NCBI RefSeq assembly: GCF_014212495.1
Contig: NZ_JACKZC010000005.1
Span: 1 to 64,000, forward strand
Origin: Pontibacter sp. Tf4
GTDB lineage: Bacteria > Bacteroidota > Bacteroidia > Cytophagales > Hymenobacteraceae
Length of the DNA stretch: 64,000 bases
Direction: 5' to 3'
Part shown: positions 18,142 to 25,635 of the stretch, piece by piece
Layout: every line of letters begins with the position of its first letter
Position numbering within the stretch: the stretch's first letter is position 1
Notes under the pieces: model-generated
Told to the model about the DNA's origin: nothing
The model's input: the letters and a program-made list of their open reading frames with translations, nothing else
The model's database searches: none
Program-made: the position numbers and the translations under genes

Positions 18142-19182
18142 CTATTCTTTGTAAATAGCTACTTCTGCTTTTCCTTTTTTAATATAGCCACGGTACATAC
18201 CCGCCGAGTTGAAAGGCATGGCTACGTTTCCGTTCTTATCAATGGCAATTACACCGCCTTCGCCGCCGCGTTTTACCAGTTTGTTCATTACTACTTCGTC
18301 GGCTGCTTTCTTTAAACTATAGCCTTTGTACTCCATCAGGGCGGCAATATCGTGGGCTACTACCGAGCGTATAAAGTACTCGCCGTGGCCTGTGGCTGAT
18401 ACCGCGCATGTGTTGTTATCGGCATAGGTTCCGGCTCCTATAATCGGCACATCGCCTACGCGGCCGTAGCGTTTGTTGGTCATGCCGCCTGTGGAGGTAG
18501 CTGCTGCCAGGTTTCCGTACGCATCCAGGGCTACAGCGCCAACCGTTCCGAACTTCTCTCCTTCCACAAAAATATTCTCGTTGCTGCTGGTTCCGGTGCT
18601 GTCGTGGTCAAGCTTCGTTTTGTCGCCTTCTTTTTCTTTCAGTTTCTGCAGCTGCTGGTAACGAGTTTCGGTACGGAAGTACGACGGATCTACTATTTCA
18701 AGTCCTTTTTCTTTGGCAAACTGCTCAGCCCCCTTCCCTATCAGCATCACATGCTCCGATTTCTCCATCACGGCGCGCGCAGCACTTATCGGGTTTTTAA
18801 CGGTTGTAAGGCTGGCTACCGCACCGGCTTTGCCTGTTTTGCCATCCATAATGGCCGCATCCAGTTCGTTTTTGCCTTCGTTGGTAAATACAGCGCCTTT
18901 GCCGGCATTAAACAGCGGCGAGTCTTCCATTACGCGCACGGTAGCTTCCACAGCATCCAGGCTGGTGCCGCCTTTTTCCAGTATGGCGTAGCCTGTCTTC
19001 AGGGCTTGGTTCAGCACTTCTTTATAAGCTTTCTCTTTTTCAGGGGTCATGTTGGCTTTGGTGATGGTGCCGGCGCCACCATGTATCACTAAGGTAATTT
19101 TGCTATAGTCTGGTTTGGTTTGCGCCACGCTCACAACGGCCATCAGCAGGAACAGGCACAGAAAGTATAGTTGTCTTTTCAT
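18142..19182 (-). CDS. iaaA: Isoaspartyl peptidase / L-asparaginase (Ntn hydrolase)
   Basis: Plant-type asparaginase that cleaves isoaspartyl dipeptides and asparagine after autoproteolysis into alpha and beta subunits. A signal peptide (about 1-20, VVSVAQ) suggests periplasmic location. The nucleophile is Thr213 in FGTVGAVALD, and the substrate-binding loop STGGMTNKRYGRVGD follows at about 230-244. The N-terminal HGGAGTI at 34-40 is also a family mark. Length 346 is normal. It is transcribed alone, divergent from the OmpA-like gene. Symbol by family resemblance. Confidence 0.92.
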   Translation of the reverse strand: MKRQLYFLCLFLLMAVVSVAQTKPDYSKITLVIHGGAGTITKANMTPEKEKAYKEVLNQALKTGYAILEKGGTSLDAVEATVRVMEDSPLFNAGKGAVFTNEGKNELDAAIMDGKTGKAGAVASLTTVKNPISAARAVMEKSEHVMLIGKGAEQFAKEKGLEIVDPSYFRTETRYQQLQKLKEKEGDKTKLDHDSTGTSSNENIFVEGEKFGTVGAVALDAYGNLAAATSTGGMTNKRYGRVGDVPIIGAGTYADNNTCAVSATGHGEYFIRSVVAHDIAALMEYKGYSLKKAADEVVMNKLVKRGGEGGVIAIDKNGNVAMPFNSAGMYRGYIKKGKAEVAIYKE

Positions 19183-19418
19183 GATTGAGTTAAGGTGAAA
19201 GTATAGTTGCTAATTTATTCTTTTTTTACGGAACACGAAACGCTGCCCCCTGCCCGACCCAAGCTCTGCACTATAAAAATCCGGCAACTATAGCCAGAGC
19301 TTTACTTTATCTATTTTAGTTTGTTTTAAACTTAAAAATCAGATGATTACATTAAATATTCAATTCTCACAATATTTATTGGGCATTATAGTTTAAATAT
19401 AGTGTTTTGGCCATCTGC
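19183..19418. other. Divergent spacer between iaaA and the ompA-like gene
   Basis: AT-rich spacer without an ORF, holding several AACTATA motif copies and presumably the iaaA promoter. I see no riboswitch-like structure. Confidence 0.6.
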
Positions 19419-19450
19419 TTTGGTTTGGCACCTGTTTTTTTACATCTTTG
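19419..19450 (+). promoter_or_regulatory. Candidate promoter of the ompA-like gene
   Basis: TTTG at 19419-19422 and CATCTTTG at 19443-19450 (one mismatch to TAnnTTTG) are spaced by 20 bases, as in Bacteroidota promoters; the leader is about 50 bases. Confidence 0.45.
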
Positions 19451-19505
19451 CAGGTATACAGTTTTATTTTTTTACGATCTATAAACCATAATTAAAGTAA
19501 AACCC

Positions 19506-20228
19506 ATGAAATTTAATTTTGTAAAAGCATCCCTTTCTGTACTGGTTTGCACTACTATGCTGGCTTCCTGCGTGTCTTCAAAAAAATACGAAGACCTGAA
19601 AGCAAGCAAAGAAGCTCTGGAAGCAGAGCAGGCTGCATCTAAGCAAAAAGTTGATGAGCTGACCGCTTCTTTGAAAGAGCGTGAGCAATCGCTGGCTGAC
19701 ATGGAGCGCAAGATGAACGAGCAGCAACAAGCTTTAAATACGCTTAAAAACGACGTAAACACGGCACTGCAGGGCTTTAACCAGGGCGACCTGAGCGTTG
19801 AAGTACGTGACGGCAAAGTATATGTATCGCTGTCTGATAAGCTGTTGTTTAACACTGGTAGCACCAAAGTAAACCCAGGCGGCCAGAAGGCGCTGGACCA
19901 GCTGGTAGGCGTACTGAAGCAGAACCAGGAAGTTGATGTGATGGTAGAAGGCCACACTGACGATGTGGAAGTACTGCCAGGCACTAAGAAAATTGCTGAC
20001 AACTGGGACCTGAGCGTGCTGCGTGCTACTGAGATCACGCGTATGCTGACAAACAAAGGCCTGTCTCCGGACAGAATTACGCCAGCCGGTCGTGCTTACT
20101 TCCAGCCAGCTGATACTGGTCGTACGGCTGCTGCCAAAGCAAAGAACCGTCGTACGGAGATCGTTCTGATCCCGGACCTGACTGAAGTTTACAAAGTATT
20201 GGGCGTTGACGCTCAGGCTAAAAAATAG
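19506..20228 (+). CDS. OmpA-family peptidoglycan-binding lipoprotein
   Basis: Envelope lipoprotein tethering outer membrane to peptidoglycan. The lipobox MLASC places the lipidated Cys at residue 22. A helical coiled-coil spacer (about 28-85, rich in Glu/Lys/Gln/Ala) follows. The C-terminal OmpA domain spans about 105-225 with FNTGSTKVNPGGQ, VMVEGHTDDVEV and AKNRRTEIVLIP. The arrangement (lipobox, coiled coil, OmpA) recalls Lpp/Pal-like spacers. The gene contains no AACTATA motif, but its terminator does. Family call firm; which outer-membrane complex it serves is not known. Confidence 0.92.
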   Translation: MKFNFVKASLSVLVCTTMLASCVSSKKYEDLKASKEALEAEQAASKQKVDELTASLKEREQSLADMERKMNEQQQALNTLKNDVNTALQGFNQGDLSVEVRDGKVYVSLSDKLLFNTGSTKVNPGGQKALDQLVGVLKQNQEVDVMVEGHTDDVEVLPGTKKIADNWDLSVLRATEITRMLTNKGLSPDRITPAGRAYFQPADTGRTAAAKAKNRRTEIVLIPDLTEVYKVLGVDAQAKK

Positions 20229-20260
20229 TTATCAGACAAAAGACTTTTGTTCTGAAACAG

Positions 20261-20295
20261 AAAGGCCGCCAGCTGCTATAGTTGGCGGCCTTTTT
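20261..20295 (+). terminator. Terminator of ompA-like gene, with motif in the hairpin
   Basis: Stem GGCCGCCAGC pairs with GTTGGCGGCC (one G-U) and a T-run follows. The loop and right arm together contain CTATAGTT, so the iterated motif is built into the terminator. Confidence 0.88.
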
Positions 20296-20421
20296 ATTTT
20301 CATGGGTAAGCAGGTTTGATAAGAGTTGTTCCGGTTAATGTGTTGCCTAACCTGATTGCTTCCTCAACCCCTACCAGTAATTGTTTATAGTTGTCGTCCT
20401 TGAGCGTTAGCCACGGGTCTC

Positions 20422-21006
20422 ATTATTGTCATTTCGAACACAGTGAGAAATCTATCTCAGACTATAGTTTAAAAGACCTAGCAGCGTGCGCAGCTCCTGA
20501 TAGCGTCTGCTGCTATAGTTTGCTTTATCTACTAACCGAAACAAGCCGTTGTTCCATAGCTTCTTTTATTCTTGGGAGCTCTAAGAGCCTACTGTTCTAT
20601 AGTTTATTTGGCTCCCTCCCGGGCCGGGAGGCCCCGTCTTCGGGCATCGCGCGGTGTACATTCCCTTTGCTCGTGCCTCGCAATGCCTTGCAGGCACCGG
20701 AAATCTACAAGGCGCTCAACCCAAAGACTGATAACACATTCGATAGGTTATGATCTGGCTATAGTTTCTTTATTTGCTCTTGGTTGAAGCAGATCGGTTT
20801 TTCTCGTGGTTGTATTTCTTTGGGGCAGTCTGCGCCTGCCTGTTCGTGGACTGTAACTATAGAACTATAATTTCCAACTATAACTATAGCAGAAATTCCC
20901 CTCTTGGGAGGGGTAGGGGTGGGTATTTCTCAACTACCGAACTATAGGGCCAACTATAGCCCAATCCTGAAAATTCTCTAATCCTGTAAATCCTGATTCA
21001 GACAAA
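20422..21006 (+). repeat. Modular interspersed repeat, copy 2 (core subtype B)
   Basis: Forward copy. Blocks in order: TCATTTCGAACACAGTGAG (about 20431), a block with CAGCGTGCGCAGCTCC, the GC-rich palindromic block (about 20611-20660), central cassette B (GGTGTACATTCCCTTTGCTC), the CTCAACCCAAAGACTGATAA block, a degenerate copy of the ACAGGT palindrome region, a block with GGGAGGGGTAGGGGTGGGT, and a right end reading AATCCTGATTCAGACAAA. Cassette B matches copy 4 but not copies 1 and 3. It fills the space between the convergent ompA-like and cystathionine gamma-synthase genes. The 120-residue frame inside is not conserved in other copies. Confidence 0.85.
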
Positions 21007-21010
21007 ATAA

Positions 21011-21040
21011 AAAAACCGCCAACTATAAAAGCTGGCGGCT
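21011..21040 (-). terminator. Terminator of cystathionine gamma-synthase gene, motif in loop
   Basis: On the minus strand the arms CCGCCAGC and GTTGGCGG pair with one G-U, followed by a T-run. The loop and right arm include TATAGTT, another terminator carrying the iterated motif. Confidence 0.8.
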
Positions 21041-21060
21041 CTTCAAACTATAAACAGGTC

Positions 21061-21090
21061 TAGCGTCTAAAATCTAATATCTAACGTCTA
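21061..21090. repeat. Short intergenic repeat (CTAAAATCTAATATCTAACG type)
   Basis: A run built of TCTAA/GTCTA units abuts the 3' end of the cystathionine gamma-synthase gene. I recall this sequence type as common between Bacteroidota genes; only one copy is seen in this window. Confidence 0.4.
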
Positions 21091-22227
21091 CCCTATCGCC
21101 TGCTCTAAGTCTGCGATCAGGTCTTCGGCATCTTCTACGCCAACACTCAGCCTGATCAGCGAATCGCTTAGGCCAGCTTTTAAACGCTCTTCGCGTGGTA
21201 TGCTGGCGTGCGTCATGGTGGCCGGGTGTCCGCAAAGCGACTCTACACCTCCTAAAGATTCTGCCAGCGCAAAGAATTTCAGTTTCTCCAGTACGCGGGT
21301 AGCATCTTCCACTCTGTCGCCTTTCAGCACAAACGAGATCATACCGCCAAAATCACGCATCTGCTCTTTGGCTACGTTGTGGTTGTTATGGTCTTCAAAG
21401 CCTGGCCAGAATACCTTCTCTACCTTGGCGTGGTTACGCAGGTATTCCGCAATTTTGCGGCCGTTCTGGCAATGGCGCTCCATGCGCAGGTGCAGCGTTT
21501 TTAAGCCGCGCAGCAACAGGAAGCAGTCCTGTGGGCCCGGCGTACCGCCGCACGCATTTTGTATAAACGCTAAACGCTCGTGCAGGTCATCGTTGTTAAC
21601 TATAAGCGCACCCATTACCACATCCGAGTGGCCACCCATGTATTTTGTCAGCGAGTGCATCACAATGTCAGCACCTAAATCCAGTGGTGTTTGCAGGTAT
21701 GGCGTGGCAAACGTGTTATCAGCTACCAGTAGCAGATTATGCTTTTTAGCGATAGCAGCGCAGCCTTTAATATCGATGATGTTAAGTAATGGGTTGGTTG
21801 GCGTTTCTACCCAGATCATTTTGGTATTCTCGTTTACCAGCGCTTCCACCTTGCTCAGGTCAGCCATGTTGGTAAAATGGAACTTGATGCCATAGTTCTG
21901 GAAGATCTTGGTAAAAATGCGGTAGCTGCCACCGTACAAGTCATTTGTGGAGATTACCTCGTCACCTGGAGCCAGCATTTTTATAACCGCATCAATCGCA
22001 GCCATACCTGAGGCAAAGCAAAGACCGTGTTTACCGTTCTCCAGCGCTGCCAGTGCGTTCTGTAGCTGCGTGCGGGTTGGGTTGTGTGTACGCGAGTACT
22101 CGTAGCCCTTATGGTCGCCCGGCGAGCGCTGCACGTAAGTTGATGTCTGGTAAATCGGCGTCATGATGGCGCCTGTAGTTGGGTCTGGTTCCACACCAGC
22201 ATGTATAGCTTTTGTTCCGAATTTCAT
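21088..22227 (-). CDS. metB: Cystathionine gamma-synthase / trans-sulfuration enzyme
   Basis: PLP-dependent cytoplasmic enzyme of the Cys/Met metabolism family, joining an activated homoserine with cysteine in methionine synthesis. The PLP lysine is Lys195 in HSLTKYMGGH. Other family marks are YEYSRTHNPTR (42-52), LCFASGMAAI (69-78) and ADNTFATPYLQ (169-179). At 379 residues the length is normal. Cystathionine gamma-lyases are very similar, so the exact reaction could be lyase rather than synthase. No SAM riboswitch is seen in the leader. Confidence 0.88.
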   Translation of the reverse strand: MKFGTKAIHAGVEPDPTTGAIMTPIYQTSTYVQRSPGDHKGYEYSRTHNPTRTQLQNALAALENGKHGLCFASGMAAIDAVIKMLAPGDEVISTNDLYGGSYRIFTKIFQNYGIKFHFTNMADLSKVEALVNENTKMIWVETPTNPLLNIIDIKGCAAIAKKHNLLLVADNTFATPYLQTPLDLGADIVMHSLTKYMGGHSDVVMGALIVNNDDLHERLAFIQNACGGTPGPQDCFLLLRGLKTLHLRMERHCQNGRKIAEYLRNHAKVEKVFWPGFEDHNNHNVAKEQMRDFGGMISFVLKGDRVEDATRVLEKLKFFALAESLGGVESLCGHPATMTHASIPREERLKAGLSDSLIRLSVGVEDAEDLIADLEQAIG

Positions 22228-22441
22228 ATCTATAGTTTAATTATAAACGATACTCCGCAAGTTAATAAAAATAAGAAGGATTGGTAAAGGCAGTCCCTCA
22301 CTATAACTATAGCAGTGGCTTTATTATTCATCATGTCGAAAAACTAAATACGAAACACCATACACTTCCCTTTGTTGTCAGCTAAAATCTTTTCTCCTTT
22401 GTCCTTCGTCTAATGCTAACATTACCAAACTCCGTAAGCTG

Positions 22442-23161
22442 ATGAAGCTGATACCACTGCTGAGAAACCTTGTACGCGAAAATGCATCTACGTTTGTATC
22501 GATGCTGTTGTTGGTAGTGGTACCGGTTACAGTAAGCTCTACGCTGGCGGTTTACCTGTACCAGTACCAGGATCTTTTCCGGGATCTTACCATCTGGCAG
22601 CTGCTTTTATACTTCCTGGTGATATCTGTAACCATGGCGCTGGCGCTTACGCCTACTACCTTTGTGGCGCTGGTAAGCGGCTTTTACTTAGGCTGGACTG
22701 CTTTTCCGGGCGTGGTGGTGGCGTATGGCGTAGCAGCGCTGGTAGGTTATAGTTTGGGTAAACTAATAGATCATGGCAAAATGATGAGCTTCCTGAACCG
22801 TTTCGAGAATGCCCGCAACCTGATGCAGGAACTGCGCGCTGAAAGCTGGCCGCTTATCTTTTTAACCCGCATTTCGCCGGTGCTGCCTTTTGCCCTGATG
22901 AATTTTGTGCTGTCGTTGTTGCAGATAAACCGTAAGAAATTTTTCCTGGCAAGTATAGTAGGTATGCTGCCGCGCACTCTTTTCTTTTACTGGATAGGCA
23001 CGCAGGCAAAAGATATTATTTCGTTGTTGCAGGACCCGGACAGCGGCACTACCGGAAAACTGCTAATGATCGCGCTGATTATCATTTCGATAGGCGGTTT
23101 GTACGTTGTTTTTGACCGCGCCCTGAAGAAAGCCTTAAAGAAAGCGAGTGCTAAAAATTAA
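22442..23161 (+). CDS. TVP38/TMEM64 (VTT domain) membrane protein
   Basis: Integral membrane protein of the VTT/DedA-related superfamily, 239 residues with about five or six hydrophobic segments. The signature region is present: LVSGFYLGWTAFPGVVVAYG at about 79-98, and FLTRISPVLPFALMNFVLSL at about 140-159, then FFLASIVGMLPRTLFFYWIG. Family members are thought to be lipid scramblases or transporters in the inner membrane. It starts 215 bases from the divergent metB and is followed by tRNA-Arg. Confidence 0.9.
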   Translation: MKLIPLLRNLVRENASTFVSMLLLVVVPVTVSSTLAVYLYQYQDLFRDLTIWQLLLYFLVISVTMALALTPTTFVALVSGFYLGWTAFPGVVVAYGVAALVGYSLGKLIDHGKMMSFLNRFENARNLMQELRAESWPLIFLTRISPVLPFALMNFVLSLLQINRKKFFLASIVGMLPRTLFFYWIGTQAKDIISLLQDPDSGTTGKLLMIALIIISIGGLYVVFDRALKKALKKASAKN

Positions 23162-23181
23162 AAATTTGTGTGTTTAGGGCT

Positions 23182-23212
23182 TGCATCGAAAGAAAAAATG
23201 CCGTTACTTTGC
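23182..23212 (+). promoter_or_regulatory. Candidate promoter of tRNA-Arg
   Basis: TTG at 23182-23184 and TTACTTTG at 23205-23212 are separated by 20 bases; the -7 element is close to TAnnTTTG, and the tRNA begins 20 bases later. Confidence 0.45.
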
Positions 23213-23231
23213 ATCACCAAAACGGAAAAAT

Positions 23232-23308
23232 GGTCACGTAGCTCAACTGGATAGAGCATCTGACTACGAATCAGAAGGTTAGGGGTTCGACTCCCTTCGC
23301 GACCACCA
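23232..23308 (+). tRNA. tRNA-Arg (anticodon ACG)
   Basis: A 77-base cloverleaf with encoded CCA. The anticodon stem TCTGA/TCAGA encloses the loop CTACGAA, anticodon ACG, read as ICG after A-to-I editing to decode CGU/CGC/CGA. The T arm GGGGTTCGACTCCC is intact. The acceptor stem GGTCACG/CGCGACC pairs except for an A-C mismatch at the fifth pair, where a G would be expected. A good promoter and terminator surround it, so the gene looks functional. Confidence 0.96.
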
Positions 23309-23343
23309 AAAAAGCCTGTTTACGAAAGTAGACAGGCTTTTTT
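23308..23343 (+). terminator. tRNA-Arg terminator
   Basis: Stem AGCCTGTTTA with TAGACAGGCT, a short CGAAAG loop and a T-run directly after the CCA end. Confidence 0.88.
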
Positions 23344-23382
23344 GTTTTATATCTTTAACTGCCCTGAGATAAGTTGACTTAT

Positions 23383-23712
23383 ATGGAAGAAATGAACAAG
23401 AAGGGGCTTTTGCGAAAGAGTCAAAAGGGCTACAGTTTGGTCTTCAAACTGCAGGTCATAGACCTGGTAGAAAAAGGGCTCTTAACCTACAAGCAGGCTC
23501 AGATCAGATACGGCATCTAAGGGTGTGACGGTTTTGGTGTAGCTGCGTAAACACGGTAGGTTAGACTGGAAAAGCAGCCTATGAAAGATAGACGAGCTAG
23601 AAGCCAGGATCAAACGCTTAGAGCAAGAGAAGATAATATTGAACCGAGCCATTGACATTGCTGATGCGCAGTTTGGCACTAACATCCGAGAAAAGTATTT
23701 GCCACTCTCGCA
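23383..23712 (+). pseudogene. IS3-family transposase orfA, broken
   Basis: Starting at ATG 23383, the frame reads MEEMNKKGLLRKSQKGYS then FKLQVIDLVEKG and a helix-turn-helix-like QAQIRYGI before an in-frame stop at 23518. The rest appears in shifted frames: KHGRLDW, then ELEARIKRLEQEKIILNRAI and IREKYLPL, typical of the orfA C-terminal leucine zipper. Stops and frameshifts rule out a working protein. Confidence 0.8.
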
Positions 23713-23739
23713 ACTAGCTTTCAAGCCAAAGGGGCAACA

Positions 23740-24262
23740 AGAACCACTCGAAAGCAAGTAGCCCAGAGCCTGGTTACAGCCGCCAATACCTCTACAAGTT
23801 GCATAAACAACAAGCCAAGGCGACTCTGTTGAAGCAGCAGGTCAGGCAACTGATAAATAAGCAGCATAAGCTGTTGTCCCGACTAGGTACGCGCAAGCTC
23901 TACTATAAGATGCAGCCCGCCTTCTGGCGCCTAGGCATCAAGCTGGGCAGAGAGACAAGCTCTTTGCCTACATCAGGGAGTTTGATCTACTTATAAAACC
24001 AAAGAAGCGTTATGTGCAGACCACTCTGGCGTGCTTTTACCTGCGCAAATATCCAAATCTGGTCAAAGGATTGCTACTCACAGTTCCTGAGCAGGTTTAG
24101 GCCAGTGACATCACCTATGTCAAACCCGGCAAGGCACCTGCTATGCGAACCTGCTCACCGACGCCTACAGCCGCAAAATCGTGGGCTATGCGGTGGCAGC
24201 CAACATGGAAGCTGCCAACATGGGGAAGGCCCTGGAGATGGCCCTAAAAGGACACCATAGCA
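23740..24262 (+). pseudogene. IS3-family transposase orfB, broken and truncated
   Basis: Frames read in pieces: TTRKQVAQS, LLSRLGTRKLYYKM, FAYIREFDLLIKPKKRYVQT, then ASDITYV (the first catalytic Asp of the DDE domain) and NLLTDAYSRKIVGYAVAANM. The sequence fades near HHSRYI, where an intact orfB would give the second catalytic Asp in HHSDRG; the rest with the catalytic Glu is deleted. Several frameshifts and stops are present. Confidence 0.8.
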
Positions 24263-24276
24263 GGTACATCAAAAAA

Positions 24277-24307
24277 ATCCCGGCCTGCCTAAACAAACCG
24301 GGATCTT
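24277..24307 (-). terminator. Hairpin terminator inside IS remnant
   Basis: ATCCCGG pairs with CCGGGAT, and the minus strand has a T-run after it. It may now end transcripts from the minus-strand gene at 24351. Confidence 0.6.
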
Positions 24308-24350
24308 ATTAAATCTGTCAACCTGTTTCAGGACGATTCATACTCTGTAA

Positions 24351-24695
24351 TCAGGCTACCGCGTACTGTTCTTCCAGCGGCTTACCAGTTCTGCAGTCCA
24401 GCAGCAATTCCATCACAGCGGGGTTTACTTTGTATTTCTGATGATCTGATGCCAGCTCTGCCCACGAATTGAAGATGCGCCACACTGGTTTGTCGCCAAA
24501 GCGCCTGGTTTCGGCTCCGGTTATACTTCTCTGGAAAAAAGCGTGCAATTCCACATCTTCTTCAGGTACCGGAATATAGATAACATCGGAGGTGCAATTC
24601 AGGACCGCTATTACTTCGGCGGGCTTACCGTTTTGGGAGGGCAGGTAGAAGTAATGCACCTGTGGGAGGCTGGTATAAGGGTGATGTGACAACAT
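24351..24695 (-). CDS. Hypothetical protein, about 114 residues
   Basis: I do not recognise this protein. The start at 24695 (MLSHHPYTSLPQ) is preferred; an ATG at 24719 adds MCHLYFFV with no support. The sequence has no signal peptide or membrane segment. Visible features are VHYFYLPSQNGKPAEVIAVL and repeated short strands, then a Trp-containing RIFNSWAELASD and an acidic or mixed C-terminus. It lies between the IS3 remnant and repeat copy 3, an isolated position that makes its status less certain than its neighbours. Confidence 0.6.
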   Translation of the reverse strand: MLSHHPYTSLPQVHYFYLPSQNGKPAEVIAVLNCTSDVIYIPVPEEDVELHAFFQRSITGAETRRFGDKPVWRIFNSWAELASDHQKYKVNPAVMELLLDCRTGKPLEEQYAVA

Positions 24696-24887
24696 AACAA
24701 AGAAGTATAAATGGCACATGTATTAGGGAGGCAAGTGACAGGTAATTCTTATACTTCCAAGCAAAAAACTATAACCTGGGCACAGGCTTTATTCCCATGC
24801 TACCATATACTTACATCATTGAAAAGAGTTTTAAGCAGCTTAGCAATTCAACAAACAATGCAATTTTTTATAGTTCACACAATAAAG

Positions 24888-25577
24888 TTGTCATTTCGAG
24901 GGTAGCAAGAAATATACTTCAACCTATTGTTCCTCTTTTGTCATCCTGAGCATTCTTGAGACGCGAGTCGAAAAGAGTCAGCGTAGCTGCGAGGGATCTT
25001 ATTTGTCCTATAGTTCATTTTAACTATTGTCATTTAATTTATCTCAGACCATGGCTGCTTTTTTGTCATCCCGAGCGAAGTCGAGAGATCTTATACAGCC
25101 TATCTATAGTTACTGTAGTCGCAACTTGAAACAAGCCTTCTGTTTTATAGCTACTCTTCATCCTGGGAACTCTATGAACCTATCGTTCTATAGTTGGCTT
25201 TGGTGCGCTCACGGCCGCGGGGCCCCGTCTTCGGGCATCGCGCTGCTGCCTTCTTGCTACCCTCGCTGCGCTCGTGTTGCCTAACGGCACCGCAACAAGT
25301 CAAAGGCGCTCAACCCAAAGACTGATAGCAATTCGATAGCTGCTGCTCTAACTATAGTTGCTGTACTTGCTCTTGGTTAATGCAGATTTGCTTTCCTTGT
25401 GGTTGTAATTCCTTAGGGACAGGTAAACCTGTCCTGTTCTCAGGTTGTAACTAGAACTATAGTTGAAACTATAAAAAAGGCGCAGACTGTCCCCTTGAGG
25501 GGACTATAGGGGTGTTAAAACATTAACTATAAAACTATACCCAAAGCCCAAATCCTGCAAATCCTGATTCAGACAAA
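24888..25577 (+). repeat. Modular interspersed repeat, copy 3 (core subtype A)
   Basis: Longest copy. The left part carries extra blocks of the TCATCCTGAGC and TCATCCCGAGCGAAGTCGAG kind. The middle has a diverged GC-rich block (GCGGGGCCCCGTCTTCGGGC) and central cassette A (CTGCTGCCTTCTTGCTACCC), shared with copy 1. Then come CTCAACCCAAAGACTGATAG, the palindrome GGGACAGGTAAACCTGTCC (about 25419) and the right end AATCCTGATTCAGACAAA. It ends beside the manC-like gene's terminator. The 85-residue frame inside is not conserved. Confidence 0.85.
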
Positions 25578-25580
25578 AAC

Positions 25581-25615
25581 AAAAGAGCTGAAACGGTGAT
25601 CGGTTCAGCTCTTTT
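25581..25615 (-). terminator. Terminator of manC-like gene
   Basis: Stem AAAAGAGCTGAAAC pairs with GTTCAGCTCTTTT; it lies 20 bases after the minus-strand stop at 25636. Confidence 0.85.
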
Positions 25616-25635
25616 ACAGGATGGTAAACTATCGT

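Larger units (their letters stand above)
23358..24337 (+). mobile_element. Decayed IS3-family insertion sequence
   Basis: A remnant of about 980 bp just after tRNA-Arg. The left end (23358-23378) and right end (24317-24337) form an imperfect inverted repeat; GTTGAC is shared at the inner side and CCTGA at the outer side, about 14 of 20 positions matching. Inside are decayed orfA and orfB, and an internal deletion removed the 3' half of orfB, since intact relatives are about 1.3-1.5 kb. A hairpin with a T-run on the minus strand (24277-24307) lies near the right end. No target duplication could be identified. Confidence 0.8.

Noticed and set aside
20391..20753. 120-residue plus-strand frame
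   Set aside because: Lies inside repeat copy 2; the same region in copies 1, 3 and 4 has shifted frames and stops, so it is not a conserved gene.
22228..22441. SAM riboswitch before cystathionine gamma-synthase
   Set aside because: I looked for known SAM-binding consensus elements in the leader and found none.
25027..25284. 85-residue plus-strand frame
   Set aside because: Inside repeat copy 3; not kept in other copies and low in family-like features.
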